Made by a program: the position numbers and the translations under genes
Part shown: positions 27,325 through 37,051 of the stretch, in pieces
Layout of the letters: every line of letters starts with the position of its first letter
Position numbering within the stretch: position 1 is the stretch's first letter
The notes under the pieces: model-generated
The model's database searches: none
The model's input: the letters and a program-made list of their open reading frames with translations, nothing else
What the model was told of the DNA's origin: nothing
Assembly: GCF_900172375.1 (NCBI RefSeq)
Contig: NZ_FWFS01000001.1
Location: 1 to 64,000, forward strand
DNA from: Aquimixticola soesokkakensis
GTDB taxonomy: Bacteria; Pseudomonadota; Alphaproteobacteria; Rhodobacterales; Rhodobacteraceae
DNA length: 64,000 bases
Reading direction: 5' to 3'

Positions 27325-29259
27325 TCACGCCCGCTTGCTGGCGATATCCCCAAGCCCCAGCACCGACAGCACCTTGGCCTCGATATCCGCCGCCGAAAGC
27401 GCTGCTGTGCGGTACATATCCTCGGGGCTGGCTTGGTCGATGAAGATATCGGGCAGAACCATGGTGCGGAATTTCAGCCCGTGGTCAAACATCCCCTCAT
27501 TCGCGAGCAGGTCTGCCACATGGCTGCCAAAACCGCCAATCGCACCTTCCTCGATCGTGATCAGCGCCTCGTGGGTTTGTGCCAGATCCAGAATCATCGC
27601 GCGATCCAGCGGCTTGGCAAATCGGGCATCGGCAATCGTGGGCGTGATCCCGCGCGCCGAAAGCGCTTCGGCGGCTTTTTTCACCTCTTCCAGTCGGGTG
27701 CCAAAGGACAGGATCGCCACGCGGCTGCCGCTTTGAATCAACCGGCCCTTGCCAATTTCCAGCGGCACGCCTTGTAGCGGCATTTCCACCCCGACACCCT
27801 CGCCCCGCGGATAGCGAAACGCGATGGGTCCATCGTCATGGGCAACCGCTGTGGCAACCATATGGACCAATTCGGCCTCATCGGCGGCGGCCATCACCAC
27901 AAACCCGGGCAGGTTGGCCAGAAAGGCAACATCGAAAGACCCCGCGTGGGTCGCGCCATCGGCCCCGACCAGCCCCGCGCGGTCGATGGCAAAGCGCACC
28001 GGCAGGCGCTGGATGGCCACGTCATGCACAACCTGATCGTAGCCGCGCTGCAAAAAGGTGGAATACATCGCGCAAAACGGCTTCATCCCGCCCGCAGCCA
28101 AACCAGCGGCAAAGGTCACGCCGTGCTGTTCGGCAATGCCAACGTCAAAACAGCGCGACGGGTAGCGTTCTGCAAACAGGTTCAACCCCGTGCCATCGGG
28201 CATCGCGGCCGTCACCGCGACCACCTTGTCGTCGCGGGCGGCGGCGTCCAGCAACGCTTTGGCAAAAACACCGGTGTAGGACGGCGCGTTGGATTTGGCC
28301 TTGGCCTGCTTGCCCGTCACCAGATCGAATTTCGCGGTGGCATGGCCACGATCCACCGCCGCCTCGGCAGGCGCGTAGCCCTTCCCCTTTTGGGTGATGG
28401 CGTGAATGAGAACCGGTCCGGTGGCGCGGGACTTGACCGTGCGCAACACGCTAAGCAACTGGTCCATGTCGTGCCCGTCAATCGGCCCGATGTAGGAAAA
28501 CCCGAGTTCCTCAAACAGGGTGCCACCGACCGCCAGGCCTTTGAGCATCTCCTTGGCGCGTTTCGCGCCCTCTTGCAGCGGCGAGGGCAAAAAGGACACA
28601 GCGCCCTTCGCGGCCGCTTTCAATTCCTGGAACGGCGCGTTGGCGTAGAGCCGTGACAGGTAGGACGACAGCGCACCGACGGGGGGCGCGATGGACATTT
28701 CGTTGTCGTTGAGGATCACGAACAGCCGTTTGCCCAAATGGCCTGCATTGTTCATCGCCTCAAAGGCCATGCCCGCCGACATCGACCCGTCGCCGATCAC
28801 CGCAATCGCATCCCCCAGGCTCGGATCGGGCGCACCGCCCAGATCGCGCGCGACCGAAAACCCGAGAGCGGCGGAAATCGAGGTCGAGCTATGCGCCGCA
28901 CCGAAGGGATCGAACGGGCTTTCCGAACGTTTGGTAAAGCCCGACAACCCGCCCTTTTGGCGCAGGGTGCGGATGCGGTCGCGCCGCCCGGTCAGAATTT
29001 TATGCGGATAGGTCTGGTGGCTTACGTCCCAGATCAGCCGGTCGCGCGGCGTGTCGAACACCGCGTGCAGTGCCACGGTCAACTCGACCACGCCCAGGCC
29101 CGCGCCCAAATGACCGCCCGTTTGCGACACGGCGGAAATTGTCTCGGACCGCAACTCGGACGCCACGCGTTTCAAGTCGCTGTCAGACATGCCCTTGAGG
29201 TCGGCAGGCACGGACACGCGGTCGAGCGTCGGGGTCGAGGGGCGTTGAGCGTCAGACAT
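27325..29259 (-). CDS. dxs: 1-deoxy-D-xylulose-5-phosphate synthase
   Basis: The first step of the MEP isoprenoid pathway, condensing pyruvate and glyceraldehyde-3-phosphate with thiamine diphosphate. It has 644 residues. The N-terminal TPP-binding region carries [18 protein letters not shown], and the central domain has [15 protein letters not shown]. The C-terminal transketolase domain is complete. It is the downstream gene of an xseB-ispA-dxs operon on the minus strand, as in many proteobacteria. Confidence 0.96.
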   Translation of the reverse strand: MSDAQRPSTPTLDRVSVPADLKGMSDSDLKRVASELRSETISAVSQTGGHLGAGLGVVELTVALHAVFDTPRDRLIWDVSHQTYPHKILTGRRDRIRTLRQKGGLSGFTKRSESPFDPFGAAHSSTSISAALGFSVARDLGGAPDPSLGDAIAVIGDGSMSAGMAFEAMNNAGHLGKRLFVILNDNEMSIAPPVGALSSYLSRLYANAPFQELKAAAKGAVSFLPSPLQEGAKRAKEMLKGLAVGGTLFEELGFSYIGPIDGHDMDQLLSVLRTVKSRATGPVLIHAITQKGKGYAPAEAAVDRGHATAKFDLVTGKQAKAKSNAPSYTGVFAKALLDAAARDDKVVAVTAAMPDGTGLNLFAERYPSRCFDVGIAEQHGVTFAAGLAAGGMKPFCAMYSTFLQRGYDQVVHDVAIQRLPVRFAIDRAGLVGADGATHAGSFDVAFLANLPGFVVMAAADEAELVHMVATAVAHDDGPIAFRYPRGEGVGVEMPLQGVPLEIGKGRLIQSGSRVAILSFGTRLEEVKKAAEALSARGITPTIADARFAKPLDRAMILDLAQTHEALITIEEGAIGGFGSHVADLLANEGMFDHGLKFRTMVLPDIFIDQASPEDMYRTAALSAADIEAKVLSVLGLGDIASKRA

Positions 29260-29277
29260 CGGGGGCCGCCTTTGCGA

Positions 29278-30144
29278 TCAGGTTTGTCGGGAAATAACGA
29301 AACGGGCCACATCCCGCAAGGCATCGGCGCGCGTGCCGTAGGGCGAGAGCGCGTCGCAGGCGTCCTCGACCAGCGCGGCGGCGCGCGATTTTGCCCCCTC
29401 AAGCCCCAGCAAAGACACGAAAGTCGCCTTGCCTGCCTCGGCGTCCTTACCCACGGCTTTGCCCGTCAGAGCGGCATCGCCCGTGACATCCAGAACGTCA
29501 TCATGGATCTGGAAGGCAAGGCCCAAGGCACGGGCGTAGGCGCCCATCGCAGAGGGGTCCGCGCCCGCAAGGAGCGGCCCCGCTTTGGCCGACCATTCGA
29601 TCAGCGCGCCGGTTTTGTTGTTTTGCAATTCGGTGATCTGAAAGAGGTCAAGCGGCGCTGCGGCACTTTCAGCAGCAATGTCCTGCGCCTGCCCCAGCAC
29701 CATGCCCTGCGCCCCGGAGGCCCGCGCTAGGCTCGCCACCAGCGCGATGCGGCGCGCAGGATCGGGCGCGCACTCATCGCGCGCCAGCACTTCGAACGCC
29801 ATGGTTTGCAGGGCATCGCCCACCAGCACCGCCGTCGCCTCGTCCCATTTCACATGCACCGTCGGCATGCCCCGACGCAGATCATCGTCATCCATGCAGG
29901 GCAGATCGTCATGCACGAGGGAATAGGCGTGCAGCGCCTCGACCGCGGTCGCCGCCCAGACGGATTGCACCGGATCAATGCCGTGCAAAGCCGCGCTTTC
30001 CATCACCAGAAAGGCGCGCAGCCGCTTGCCCCCGCGCGAGGCGTAGCGCATCCCGGCCACCACGGGCAGATCACCCATCGGCGCAAGCACCGCGTCGAAA
30101 CAGGCCTGCACCAGACCTGCGCATTGTTCCAATCCGGCTTTCAT
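29278..30144 (-). CDS. ispA: Farnesyl diphosphate synthase (polyprenyl synthetase)
   Basis: Condenses IPP with DMAPP and GPP to farnesyl diphosphate. It has 288 residues. The first aspartate-rich motif is VHDDLPCMDDDD, and the second is FQIHDDVLDVTGD. GKRLRAFLVM is the conserved N-terminal substrate contact. It sits between xseB and dxs, 18 bp upstream of dxs. Confidence 0.94.
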   Translation of the reverse strand: MKAGLEQCAGLVQACFDAVLAPMGDLPVVAGMRYASRGGKRLRAFLVMESAALHGIDPVQSVWAATAVEALHAYSLVHDDLPCMDDDDLRRGMPTVHVKWDEATAVLVGDALQTMAFEVLARDECAPDPARRIALVASLARASGAQGMVLGQAQDIAAESAAAPLDLFQITELQNNKTGALIEWSAKAGPLLAGADPSAMGAYARALGLAFQIHDDVLDVTGDAALTGKAVGKDAEAGKATFVSLLGLEGAKSRAAALVEDACDALSPYGTRADALRDVARFVISRQT

Positions 30145-30153
30145 CGACCTGCC

Positions 30154-30396
30154 TTACAGACCTTCGACGGGCGTGGTGCCGGTGGGCTGACCATCGCGAT
30201 CCAGCGTAATTTTCGCGACTTTTTCCTGCGCTTCGGCCAGCTTCGCCTCGCAGCGCGCTTTCAATCGCGCGCCCCGCTCGTAGAGGTCGATGGAGGCATC
30301 CAGAGCGACATCACCGCGCTCCAGCTGCCCCACGACGCGCTCCAGCTCTGCCATGGCTTGCTCAAAGGTCATCTGGCTTTCGTCTGTGTCGCTCAT
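30154..30396 (-). CDS. xseB: Exodeoxyribonuclease VII small subunit
   Basis: An 80-residue helical protein that partners the XseA large subunit. The conserved core TFEQAMAELERVVGQLERGDVAL and the segment LYERGARLKARCEAKLAEAQ are intact. The start at 30394-30396 follows GGGAGACGAGCT. Its stop is 9 bp from the ispA start. Confidence 0.92.
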   Translation of the reverse strand: MSDTDESQMTFEQAMAELERVVGQLERGDVALDASIDLYERGARLKARCEAKLAEAQEKVAKITLDRDGQPTGTTPVEGL

Positions 30397-30432
30397 AGCT
30401 CGTCTCCCGAAATTTTCCTGACAAAAACCACA

Positions 30433-30461
30433 AGTGTCGCGCCCTGTCGAGGGCGCCACAC
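30433..30461 (-). terminator. Probable terminator after the petR-like gene
   Basis: Between the response regulator stop (30486) and the xseB start, a stem (arms around GTGTGGCGCCC and GGGCGCGACAC) is followed on the minus strand by TTGTGGTTTTTG. The placement supports separate transcription of petPR and xseB-ispA-dxs. Confidence 0.5.
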
Positions 30462-30485
30462 GTGCGTTTTGTGACCAGAACCCCC

Positions 30486-31184
30486 TTATTCCGGCGTTAA
30501 CATATAGCCCGCACCGCGCACGGTCTGCAGGTAGCGCGGCTGTTTGGGGTCACGCTCGATCTTGCGCCGCAGCCGCGTGATTTGCACGTCAACCGCGCGT
30601 TCCTGTGCCTGATCCCCGTCGCGTCCAAGACGTTCGACCAGATCACTGCGCGACACGGGTTCGCCAAGTGCGGCCACGAAGATCCGCATCAGCTGGGCTT
30701 CGGTGGCGGTCAGACGGACCTGTTCGACACCTTCCCACATTTCCCCGCGCTCCACCTCGTAGCGGATGTTGCCCAGATGCAGGAATTTCGGTCCGTCATC
30801 CACGGCTTCGGCCTGAGGCATCCGGCGCAAAATCGCGTTGATGCGCAGCAGCAATTCCTTTGGCTCGAACGGTTTGGACAGGTAGTCGTCCGCCCCCGCC
30901 TCAAGACCTGCGATGCGGTTCTCTGTTTCCCCCTTGGCCGTCAGCAGCAGGACGGGGGTTTTCATCTTTGAACGGATGAAGTTGGTCAGGCTCAGCCCGT
31001 CCTCGCCGGGCATCATCACATCCAGCACGATCAGGTCGAAATCCAACCCGCCCAACAAGCGGCGGGCATGGGCGGCCTCTTTGGCGACGGTGACCAGATA
31101 GCCGTTACGCATCAGGAATTTCTGCAACAGCCCGCGAATGCGCTCGTCATCGTCGACAATCAAAAGATGCGCATCACCGCTCAT
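30486..31184 (-). CDS. petR: OmpR-family response regulator (PetR-like)
   Basis: A 232-residue two-domain DNA-binding regulator. The receiver domain has acidic residues LIVDDDERIRG, the phosphorylatable Asp55 in VLDVMMPGEDG and the conserved Lys in SKPFEPKEL. The C-terminal winged helix is RAVDVQITRLRRKIERDPKQP. It overlaps the upstream MarR gene by 4 bases. In Rhodobacter the petP-petR pair controls petABC; the role here is assumed by homology. No partner kinase is adjacent. Confidence 0.85.
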   Translation of the reverse strand: MSGDAHLLIVDDDERIRGLLQKFLMRNGYLVTVAKEAAHARRLLGGLDFDLIVLDVMMPGEDGLSLTNFIRSKMKTPVLLLTAKGETENRIAGLEAGADDYLSKPFEPKELLLRINAILRRMPQAEAVDDGPKFLHLGNIRYEVERGEMWEGVEQVRLTATEAQLMRIFVAALGEPVSRSDLVERLGRDGDQAQERAVDVQITRLRRKIERDPKQPRYLQTVRGAGYMLTPE

Positions 31185-31693
31185 GCGCCGCCCTCCTTGA
31201 AGGCCTGATAATGGGTGCGCAATTCCGGCTCCATCATCGCCTCAAGCACCTGGCGAAACCCCGCCACGGCATCGGGGCCGGCCGCGCGATAGGCCGCACG
31301 CACCCGCGCACGCTGCGCTTCGGACACTTCAGCCTCCAAGGCGGCCCCCGCCTCGGTCAGGAAGAGATTGCGCTCGCGCTTGTCGGATGCGCCAACGCGG
31401 CTTTCGACCAACCCGTCGTCGATCAAGGTGCGCAGCACCCGGTTGAGCGACTGTTTGGTCACGCCCAACAGCGCGAGCAGATTGTTCACCGTCGTCCCCG
31501 GAGAGCGGTTGACGAAATGCAGGGCGCGATGATGGGCGCGCCCGTAGGCATAGTTTTCAAGAATCCGGTCGGGGTCGGCGGTAAAGCCGCGATAGGCAAA
31601 ATACATCGCCTCGATCCCCTTGCGGATCTGTTCGTCCGTGAGGAACAACAGGCTTTCACCCCCTGCTCCGCCGCTGCCAACATGTTCCGCCAT
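31181..31693 (-). CDS. petP: MarR-family transcriptional regulator (PetP-like)
   Basis: A 170-residue winged-helix regulator. The DNA-binding core is LLALLGVTKQSLNRVLRTLIDDGLVESRVGASDKRER. The pairing with an OmpR-type regulator in the same operon is the petPR arrangement of Rhodobacteraceae. In this window petABC is about 21 kb away and unlinked. Confidence 0.82.
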   Translation of the reverse strand: MAEHVGSGGAGGESLLFLTDEQIRKGIEAMYFAYRGFTADPDRILENYAYGRAHHRALHFVNRSPGTTVNNLLALLGVTKQSLNRVLRTLIDDGLVESRVGASDKRERNLFLTEAGAALEAEVSEAQRARVRAAYRAAGPDAVAGFRQVLEAMMEPELRTHYQAFKEGGA

Positions 31694-31896
31694 GGTCCTC
31701 CTGAGGCCACCTGGGCCAATTCACAATCTGCGTAATATTTGGCCAGTTTATGTCAGCCTTGTTGACATTCCAAGACTCAACTGGTAGCGAAACCACAATT
31801 TAGCGCAACTTTATGCATTCAATGCTAAAAATTACGCAACTTTCGCAAACACCCCCTCCGGTGCAACCGCCCGGATCCGAACCAAAGGAAGAGACC

Positions 31897-32766
31897 ATGG
31901 AAGGCGCTTACGACGATCGCGACGGCAAAATCTGGATGGATGGCAAACTGGTAGAGTGGCGCGACGCCAACGTCCACATCCTGACCCATGCGCTGCATTA
32001 CGCCTCCTCCGTGTTCGAAGGCGAACGATGCTACAATGGCAAGATTTTCAAAGGTGTCGAGCATTCGATCCGCCTGCGCAAATCCGCCGAACTCCTGGAC
32101 ATGGAAATCCCCTATTCGGTCGAGGAAATCGAAGCTGCGAAATACGCAATGCTCAAAGCCAACGGCTGGACCGACGCCTATGTCCGCGCGATTGCGTTTC
32201 GCGGCGCAGGTCAGGATATGGGTGTGTCCTCAGGCAAAAACCCCGTGCGCCTCGTGATTGCGGGCTGGGAATGGGGCGCCTACTACGGCGACGCCAAGAT
32301 GAGTGGTGCCAAGCTTGATATCGCCAAGTGGAAACGCCCCTCGCCCGAAACCATCCCCACCGCCGCAAAAGCTGCCGGCCTCTACATGATCTGCACCATG
32401 TCCAAACATGCCGCAGAGGCGAAAGGCTGCTCTGACGCGCTGTTTATGGATTATCGCGGCTACGTGGCCGAGGCGACGGGCGCAAACATCTTTTTCGTCA
32501 AAGACGGTGAAGTGCACACCCCCGACCCTGACGCGATCCTCAACGGCATCACCCGTCAAACCGTGATCGGGATGCTTCAAGCCAAGGGCGTAAAAGTCAA
32601 CGTCCGCCGCATCCTGCCCGAAGAACTTGCCGATTTCGAGCAATGCTTCCTCACGGGGACCGCCGCCGAAGTCACCCCCGTGGGCCAGATTGGCGACTAC
32701 ACCTTTGAGGTCGGCCAACTGGTGCGCGATCTGGCGGCGGAATACGAAGCCCTCGTGCGCAGCTAA
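31897..32766 (+). CDS. ilvE: Branched-chain amino acid aminotransferase (class IV)
   Basis: A PLP-dependent enzyme catalysing the last transamination to valine, leucine and isoleucine. It has 289 residues. The start region MEGAYDDRDGKIWMDGK, the LTHALHYASSVFEGER segment and the C-terminal FLTGTAAEVTPVGQI phosphate-binding region are clear. The ATG at 31897 follows AAAGGAAGAGACC. An in-frame start at 31813 lacks conservation. Confidence 0.93.
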   Translation: MEGAYDDRDGKIWMDGKLVEWRDANVHILTHALHYASSVFEGERCYNGKIFKGVEHSIRLRKSAELLDMEIPYSVEEIEAAKYAMLKANGWTDAYVRAIAFRGAGQDMGVSSGKNPVRLVIAGWEWGAYYGDAKMSGAKLDIAKWKRPSPETIPTAAKAAGLYMICTMSKHAAEAKGCSDALFMDYRGYVAEATGANIFFVKDGEVHTPDPDAILNGITRQTVIGMLQAKGVKVNVRRILPEELADFEQCFLTGTAAEVTPVGQIGDYTFEVGQLVRDLAAEYEALVRS

Positions 32767-32913
32767 GCGCCCGCCCTGCGCCAAAATCGTTAAAATCCCG
32801 CGCAAGCGCCGGATGTTAATCTTTCTTAAAGTCGCCGCCCCCTTACTGGTTTCCGGTTCGGGGGCGAACTTTTTTGGGGCCTATGAATGGCGCATGCACT
32901 ACAACGAGAGTCG

Positions 32914-33393
32914 ATGACACTATATCTGGTGGGGGCCGCAATTGTCCTCCCCGCCTTTTTGGCGCTGGCCGCCTATGCCTATACCCGCAACCCGTCTTTG
33001 CGCCCCTTGGCCATCACACGCGACAGTTTGGCGGCGGCGGGCCAGTTGGAAACCACCTCGCCGGTTCTGGTGGCCATTTCCGTTGGCACGCAGGCAGAGT
33101 TGCCTGTGACAAGCGAGGAATTGCGCAACAAGATCACGGGCGCTTTTCGCACCTATCTGATTGAACCGGACGTGATGTTTCGCCGCGTCGAAGGTTCGGC
33201 GGCGATCACCGCGACCTATATCGTGGGCAATAACCAGATCGGCCCCTACGCCTACGAGGACATCGCGCGCGGCATCGCACCTGCGACCGACGCAGTGCGT
33301 GTGCAGGCCGCTGCTGCAGCCTCGAAAGCCGCAGCGCTCGCGCGCAATCCTCCGAAATCCTTCTGGGGGCGGCTGTTTTCCGACCGCTATTAG
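32914..33393 (+). CDS. Conserved hypothetical membrane-anchored protein
   Basis: A 159-residue protein with one N-terminal transmembrane segment (YLVGAAIVLPAFLALAAYAY), then a mostly soluble region with an alanine-rich tail (VQAAAAASKAAALAR). I do not recognise a domain. The start at 32914 follows ACGAGAGTCG, a weak ribosome binding site. It follows ilvE after 147 bp and converges with the DMT gene. Confidence 0.65.
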   Translation: MTLYLVGAAIVLPAFLALAAYAYTRNPSLRPLAITRDSLAAAGQLETTSPVLVAISVGTQAELPVTSEELRNKITGAFRTYLIEPDVMFRRVEGSAAITATYIVGNNQIGPYAYEDIARGIAPATDAVRVQAAAAASKAAALARNPPKSFWGRLFSDRY

Positions 33394-33399
33394 CGCCGC

Positions 33400-34350
33400 T
33401 CAGAACAGCTTGTTGGTCTTGCGCAACCGCTCCGGCGCAAGTCCCAACTTGCGCTCGCGCCAGATGATGAAAATCCCTGCGGCGATGATCACCACCGCGC
33501 CGGACATCATCGGAAGGGTGGGCACTTCGCCAAAGGCCACATAGCCAATCCCCAGCGCCAAAATCATCGAGACATATTCAAACGGCGCAATCAGGGACGC
33601 ATCGGCGTAGCGGTAGCAGGCCGTCAAGAACACCTGCCCGAACCCGCCGATCAGGCCGGACGCCACCAAAAGCGCCATGACTTTGGGCGAGGGAACAACC
33701 CAGCCGCCGAAGGGCAGGCTACACAAAGACACCGCGCTGGCCGTCACGAAAAACCAAAAGGCAATCGCGCTGACGCTTTCGCTGCGCACCATGTTGCGCA
33801 CATGAAGCTGCACGATTGCCGCCAGAACCGCCGCCCCCAGGGCCACGACCGCGCCGAGTTGTTCGGTCACTGTGGGCACCCCGTGGATCACCGTCAGACG
33901 CGGTGAGAGCACGATAATCACCCCCACAAGGCCGATTAAAACCGCTGAAAACCGCACCAGACGCACGGTTTCGCCCATGAACATCGCGGCAAAGATTACC
34001 AAAAGCAGTGGCGAGGCATAGCCGATCGCAGTGACTTCGGGCAGGGGCAACAGCCCCAGCGAAAAGAACCCCAACATCATTGCAGAGGTGCCAATCACCC
34101 CGCGCCAGATGTGGTTGGTGACGGAGTTCACCCGCAGGCCCGCGCCCATATCCCCCTGGATCGCCACCCAGACCAACACAACGGGGATCGCCAAAAGCGA
34201 GCGAAAGAACACCGCTTCTCCGGCGGGCACTTCGACTCGCGCAGCCTTGATCATCGAGGCCATGATGACAAACAGGCTGACAGAGGCGACTTTTAACAAA
34301 ATCCCGCGCAACGGGTTGTGGGACGTCAGGGACGCAGTGGCAGATGTCAT
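33400..34350 (-). CDS. EamA/DMT-family transporter
   Basis: A 316-residue inner-membrane protein with two EamA repeats and ten predicted helices. Signatures include VPAGEAVFFRSLLAIPVVL near the start and YVAFGEVPTLPMMSGAVVIIAAG at the end. The substrate is unknown. The start at 34348-34350 follows GGAACGAG. The ATG at 34360-34362 is in frame but lacks a ribosome binding site. It is distinct from the similar transporter at 19641-20507. Confidence 0.8.
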   Translation of the reverse strand: MTSATASLTSHNPLRGILLKVASVSLFVIMASMIKAARVEVPAGEAVFFRSLLAIPVVLVWVAIQGDMGAGLRVNSVTNHIWRGVIGTSAMMLGFFSLGLLPLPEVTAIGYASPLLLVIFAAMFMGETVRLVRFSAVLIGLVGVIIVLSPRLTVIHGVPTVTEQLGAVVALGAAVLAAIVQLHVRNMVRSESVSAIAFWFFVTASAVSLCSLPFGGWVVPSPKVMALLVASGLIGGFGQVFLTACYRYADASLIAPFEYVSMILALGIGYVAFGEVPTLPMMSGAVVIIAAGIFIIWRERKLGLAPERLRKTNKLF

Positions 34351-34438
34351 CGCTCGTTCCATTTGGCAGCGTTTTCAACGCACCCTAGGGCGCGCGTGTC
34401 AAATGGCATAGCGCAAAGCGCGCATACCCGTGCCCCCG

Positions 34439-35473
34439 CTATTGCGCTTGCGCCAATCGCCCGACAGCCCAGCGCGCAGCTTCGGCCACCACGGGGTCTT
34501 CATCGGCCGTCAGGCTCCGGGCCACCTCGCGCAGGGCCGCATCGCCCGAATTCCCGATGGCGTAGAGCACATTGCGCACAAATCGGTCGCGCCCGATCCG
34601 CTTGATCGGGGAGCCGGAATATTGCGCCCGAAAGCCAGCGTCATCCAGCCGCGCCAGTTGCGCCAGCGCCGGCGCGTCGGTCGCAGGGCCGCCCGCATAG
34701 CGCAGCTCGCGTGCGTCTTGGGCGAATTTGTTCCACGGGCAGGCGGCAAGGCAATCGTCACAGCCGTAAATCCGGTTGCCCAGTTTCGCGCGCAACGCCA
34801 GATCCACAGGCCCGTGATGTTCGATCGTCAGATAGGAAATGCAGCGTCGTGCGTCGATCTGGAAGGGCGCGGGGAACGCATCGGTCGGACAGGCGTCCAG
34901 ACAGGCGGTGCAAGAGCCGCAGTGCTCCGATTCTTCGGGGTCGGGCGCAAAGTCATGCGTGGTGAAAATCGCCCCGAGGAAAAACCAGCTTCCCAAATCG
35001 CGCGCCAGGAGATTGGTGTGCTTTCCCTGCCAGCCCAATCCCGCCGCCTGCGCGAGCGGCTTTTCCATCACGGGGGCGGTATCGACGAAGACTTTGATCT
35101 CGCCCGCCCCCTGTTCGATCATCCAGCGCCCCACGCGCTTAAGCCGCTTTTTAACCAGATCGTGGTAATCCTTGCCGCGCGCATAGACAGAAATCGCGCC
35201 GCGATCCGGCTGGCCGACAACCGCCATCGGATCGACATCGGGGGTATAGACTTCGGCAAGCATCACCACCGATTTGGCCTCGGGCCAAAGTGCGTCGGGC
35301 GCGCCGCGCCAGTGCATGCGATCGGCCATCCAGGCCATCTGGCCGTGCCGCCCCTCCTCGACAAAGGTTTTGAGCCGCGCCATCGCATCGGGCAATTGGG
35401 GACGCGCAAAGCCGACCTTGGAAAAACCTTCGTCACCTGCGCGCGCTACCAGCGCCTCTTTGGTCAGGGCCAT
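34439..35473 (-). CDS. queG: Epoxyqueuosine reductase
   Basis: The last step of queuosine tRNA modification, a cobalamin- and iron-sulfur-dependent reduction. It has 344 residues. Two ferredoxin-type clusters are visible, [16 protein letters not shown] and [14 protein letters not shown]. The N-terminal QueG domain has [11 protein letters not shown] and PWNKFA-type segments. It follows the GST gene on the same strand with a 15-bp gap. Confidence 0.93.
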   Translation of the reverse strand: MALTKEALVARAGDEGFSKVGFARPQLPDAMARLKTFVEEGRHGQMAWMADRMHWRGAPDALWPEAKSVVMLAEVYTPDVDPMAVVGQPDRGAISVYARGKDYHDLVKKRLKRVGRWMIEQGAGEIKVFVDTAPVMEKPLAQAAGLGWQGKHTNLLARDLGSWFFLGAIFTTHDFAPDPEESEHCGSCTACLDACPTDAFPAPFQIDARRCISYLTIEHHGPVDLALRAKLGNRIYGCDDCLAACPWNKFAQDARELRYAGGPATDAPALAQLARLDDAGFRAQYSGSPIKRIGRDRFVRNVLYAIGNSGDAALREVARSLTADEDPVVAEAARWAVGRLAQAQ

Positions 35474-35488
35474 GCGCGCGCCTTTCGC

Positions 35489-36154
35489 CTAGAAATCGAG
35501 GTCGGCGTAATGGGAAGGCTGCGGAAAACCGGGGATCTGGTCAACCAGCAACGAGCGGAAGGCAGGGCGTGATTTGATCTTGGCGTACCAGTCTTTGACG
35601 ACCGCCGAGCGGTTCCAGTCCACATCCGAGATATAATCCAGCGACGACAAATGCGCCGCAGCCGCGAAATCCGCCAACGACATTTCGTCCCCCGCCAGCC
35701 AACGGCGGCGATCCAACAGCCAGGTCATGTAATCGAGGTGCCATTTGATCGCCTTGGCCCCCGCTTTGACATTCTTCGAATCAGGGTAGCCGGTTTTTTG
35801 GACCTTGCGGTTCACGCGTTCGTACAAAAGGTTCGAAGTCACCTCGGCATGGAATTTGTCGTCAAACCACGCCACAAGCCTGCGCACCTCGTACCGTCCA
35901 TCAACATCGCGCGGCATCAGGGGGGGGCTGGGGTAAAGTTCTTCGATCAATTCGCAAATCGCCGCACTATCGGCCAGCAAACGGTCACCCAAACGCAAAA
36001 CGGGCACTTTGCCCGCCGGATTGCGCCGCAAAAAATCAGGGTCCTGTTCCCAATAGCGCTCCTCGACCAATTCGACCTCAATGCGCTTTTCAGCCAGCAC
36101 GAGGCGGACCTTGCGACAGAAGGGAGACAGCGGAACGTGGAAAAGTCGGTTCAT
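35489..36154 (-). CDS. Glutathione S-transferase
   Basis: A 221-residue GST. The N-terminal thioredoxin-fold domain is LFHVPLSPFCRKVRLVLAEK, with PFCRK in place of the more usual catalytic serine. KVPVLRLGD is the cis-proline segment, and ADSAAICELIEELYP is the gamma-glutamyl contact. The C-terminal alpha domain is complete. The substrate is unknown. It is upstream of queG on the same strand. Confidence 0.82.
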   Translation of the reverse strand: MNRLFHVPLSPFCRKVRLVLAEKRIEVELVEERYWEQDPDFLRRNPAGKVPVLRLGDRLLADSAAICELIEELYPSPPLMPRDVDGRYEVRRLVAWFDDKFHAEVTSNLLYERVNRKVQKTGYPDSKNVKAGAKAIKWHLDYMTWLLDRRRWLAGDEMSLADFAAAAHLSSLDYISDVDWNRSAVVKDWYAKIKSRPAFRSLLVDQIPGFPQPSHYADLDF

Positions 36155-36223
36155 GATTTGCGCACTAAGGTTGGGTGAGAAAGGAGGGCGTGCTTGGGGT
36201 ATTGCAGAGAAGCGGGCGGCAAT

Positions 36224-36952
36224 TCAACCGTCGAAACAATCCGCACGCCCGTCTCGCGCGATCAACGCCGCGCCATCGGCAATTTGCGCGGACCTTCGCC
36301 GCACAAAGTCGCTCGGATTGGCCGCATCGCGCTCCTTGGGGTTGGGCAAAACGGCCGCAAGACGCGCCGCCTGTGTGGCGCTCAGTTGATCGGGGCCGGT
36401 GTTGAAATAGCGCCGCGCCGCTGCATCCACCCCAAACACGCCCTCGTCGAATTCCGCAACGTTCAGATAGACTTCAAGGATGCGCGGCTTGGACCAGACC
36501 AGCTCGACCATGGGTGTCAGCACAGCCTCCATCGCCTTGCGCAGCCACGACCGCCCCTGCCACAGGTAGGCGTTTTTGACCGTCTGCTGGGTCAGCGTCG
36601 AGGCCCCGCGCGTGCCCCCTGCGGCCACGACCGAGCGGATTGCCGCCATGTCAAACCCCCAGTGCAGGCAATAATTCGCATCCTCGGCGGCCACGACCGA
36701 GCGCGCCATCACTGGCGCGATGTCCTCAAGGCGCACCCAGACGTGATCGGTGCCGCCCAACCTGCGCCCCTCGGCCAGAATATAGGGCGTCGTCGGTGGA
36801 GGCACGACCGCATAAAGCAGCACCGCAAACCCCCAAAAAGCAACGAACCCGAGCACGAGGCGACCCGCGGTGCGCCGCAGGCGCTGTCGCAGGGGGCGCG
36901 CCGCTGCGTTGGTTTTGCGTTTACGCGATTTGGATTTTGATGCTTTGGCCAT
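36224..36952 (-). CDS. mtgA: Monofunctional biosynthetic peptidoglycan transglycosylase
   Basis: Polymerises lipid II to glycan strands without transpeptidation. It has 242 residues with one N-terminal membrane anchor after a strongly basic tail (KASKSKSRKRKTNAAARP). The GT51 motifs are VVAAEDANYCLHWGFDM (catalytic Glu) and RGASTLTQQTVKN. Confidence 0.92.
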   Translation of the reverse strand: MAKASKSKSRKRKTNAAARPLRQRLRRTAGRLVLGFVAFWGFAVLLYAVVPPPTTPYILAEGRRLGGTDHVWVRLEDIAPVMARSVVAAEDANYCLHWGFDMAAIRSVVAAGGTRGASTLTQQTVKNAYLWQGRSWLRKAMEAVLTPMVELVWSKPRILEVYLNVAEFDEGVFGVDAAARRYFNTGPDQLSATQAARLAAVLPNPKERDAANPSDFVRRRSAQIADGAALIARDGRADCFDG

Positions 36953-36999
36953 GGCATAGGGATGCCTGCGCGCGCCCGCGCGGTCAAGCGCACCAAAGC

Positions 37000-37029
37000 A
37001 AAAGGCCCCGCACGCCGTGCAGGGCCTTT
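37000..37029 (-). terminator. Rho-independent terminator after gltB
   Basis: A perfect stem of AAAGGCCCTGCACG and CGTGCGGGGCCTTT type, read on the minus strand, with a short loop and a short T-rich tail. It lies 22 bp after the gltB stop. Confidence 0.75.
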
Positions 37030-37051
37030 CAATTGCGTCACACCGCCCAAT

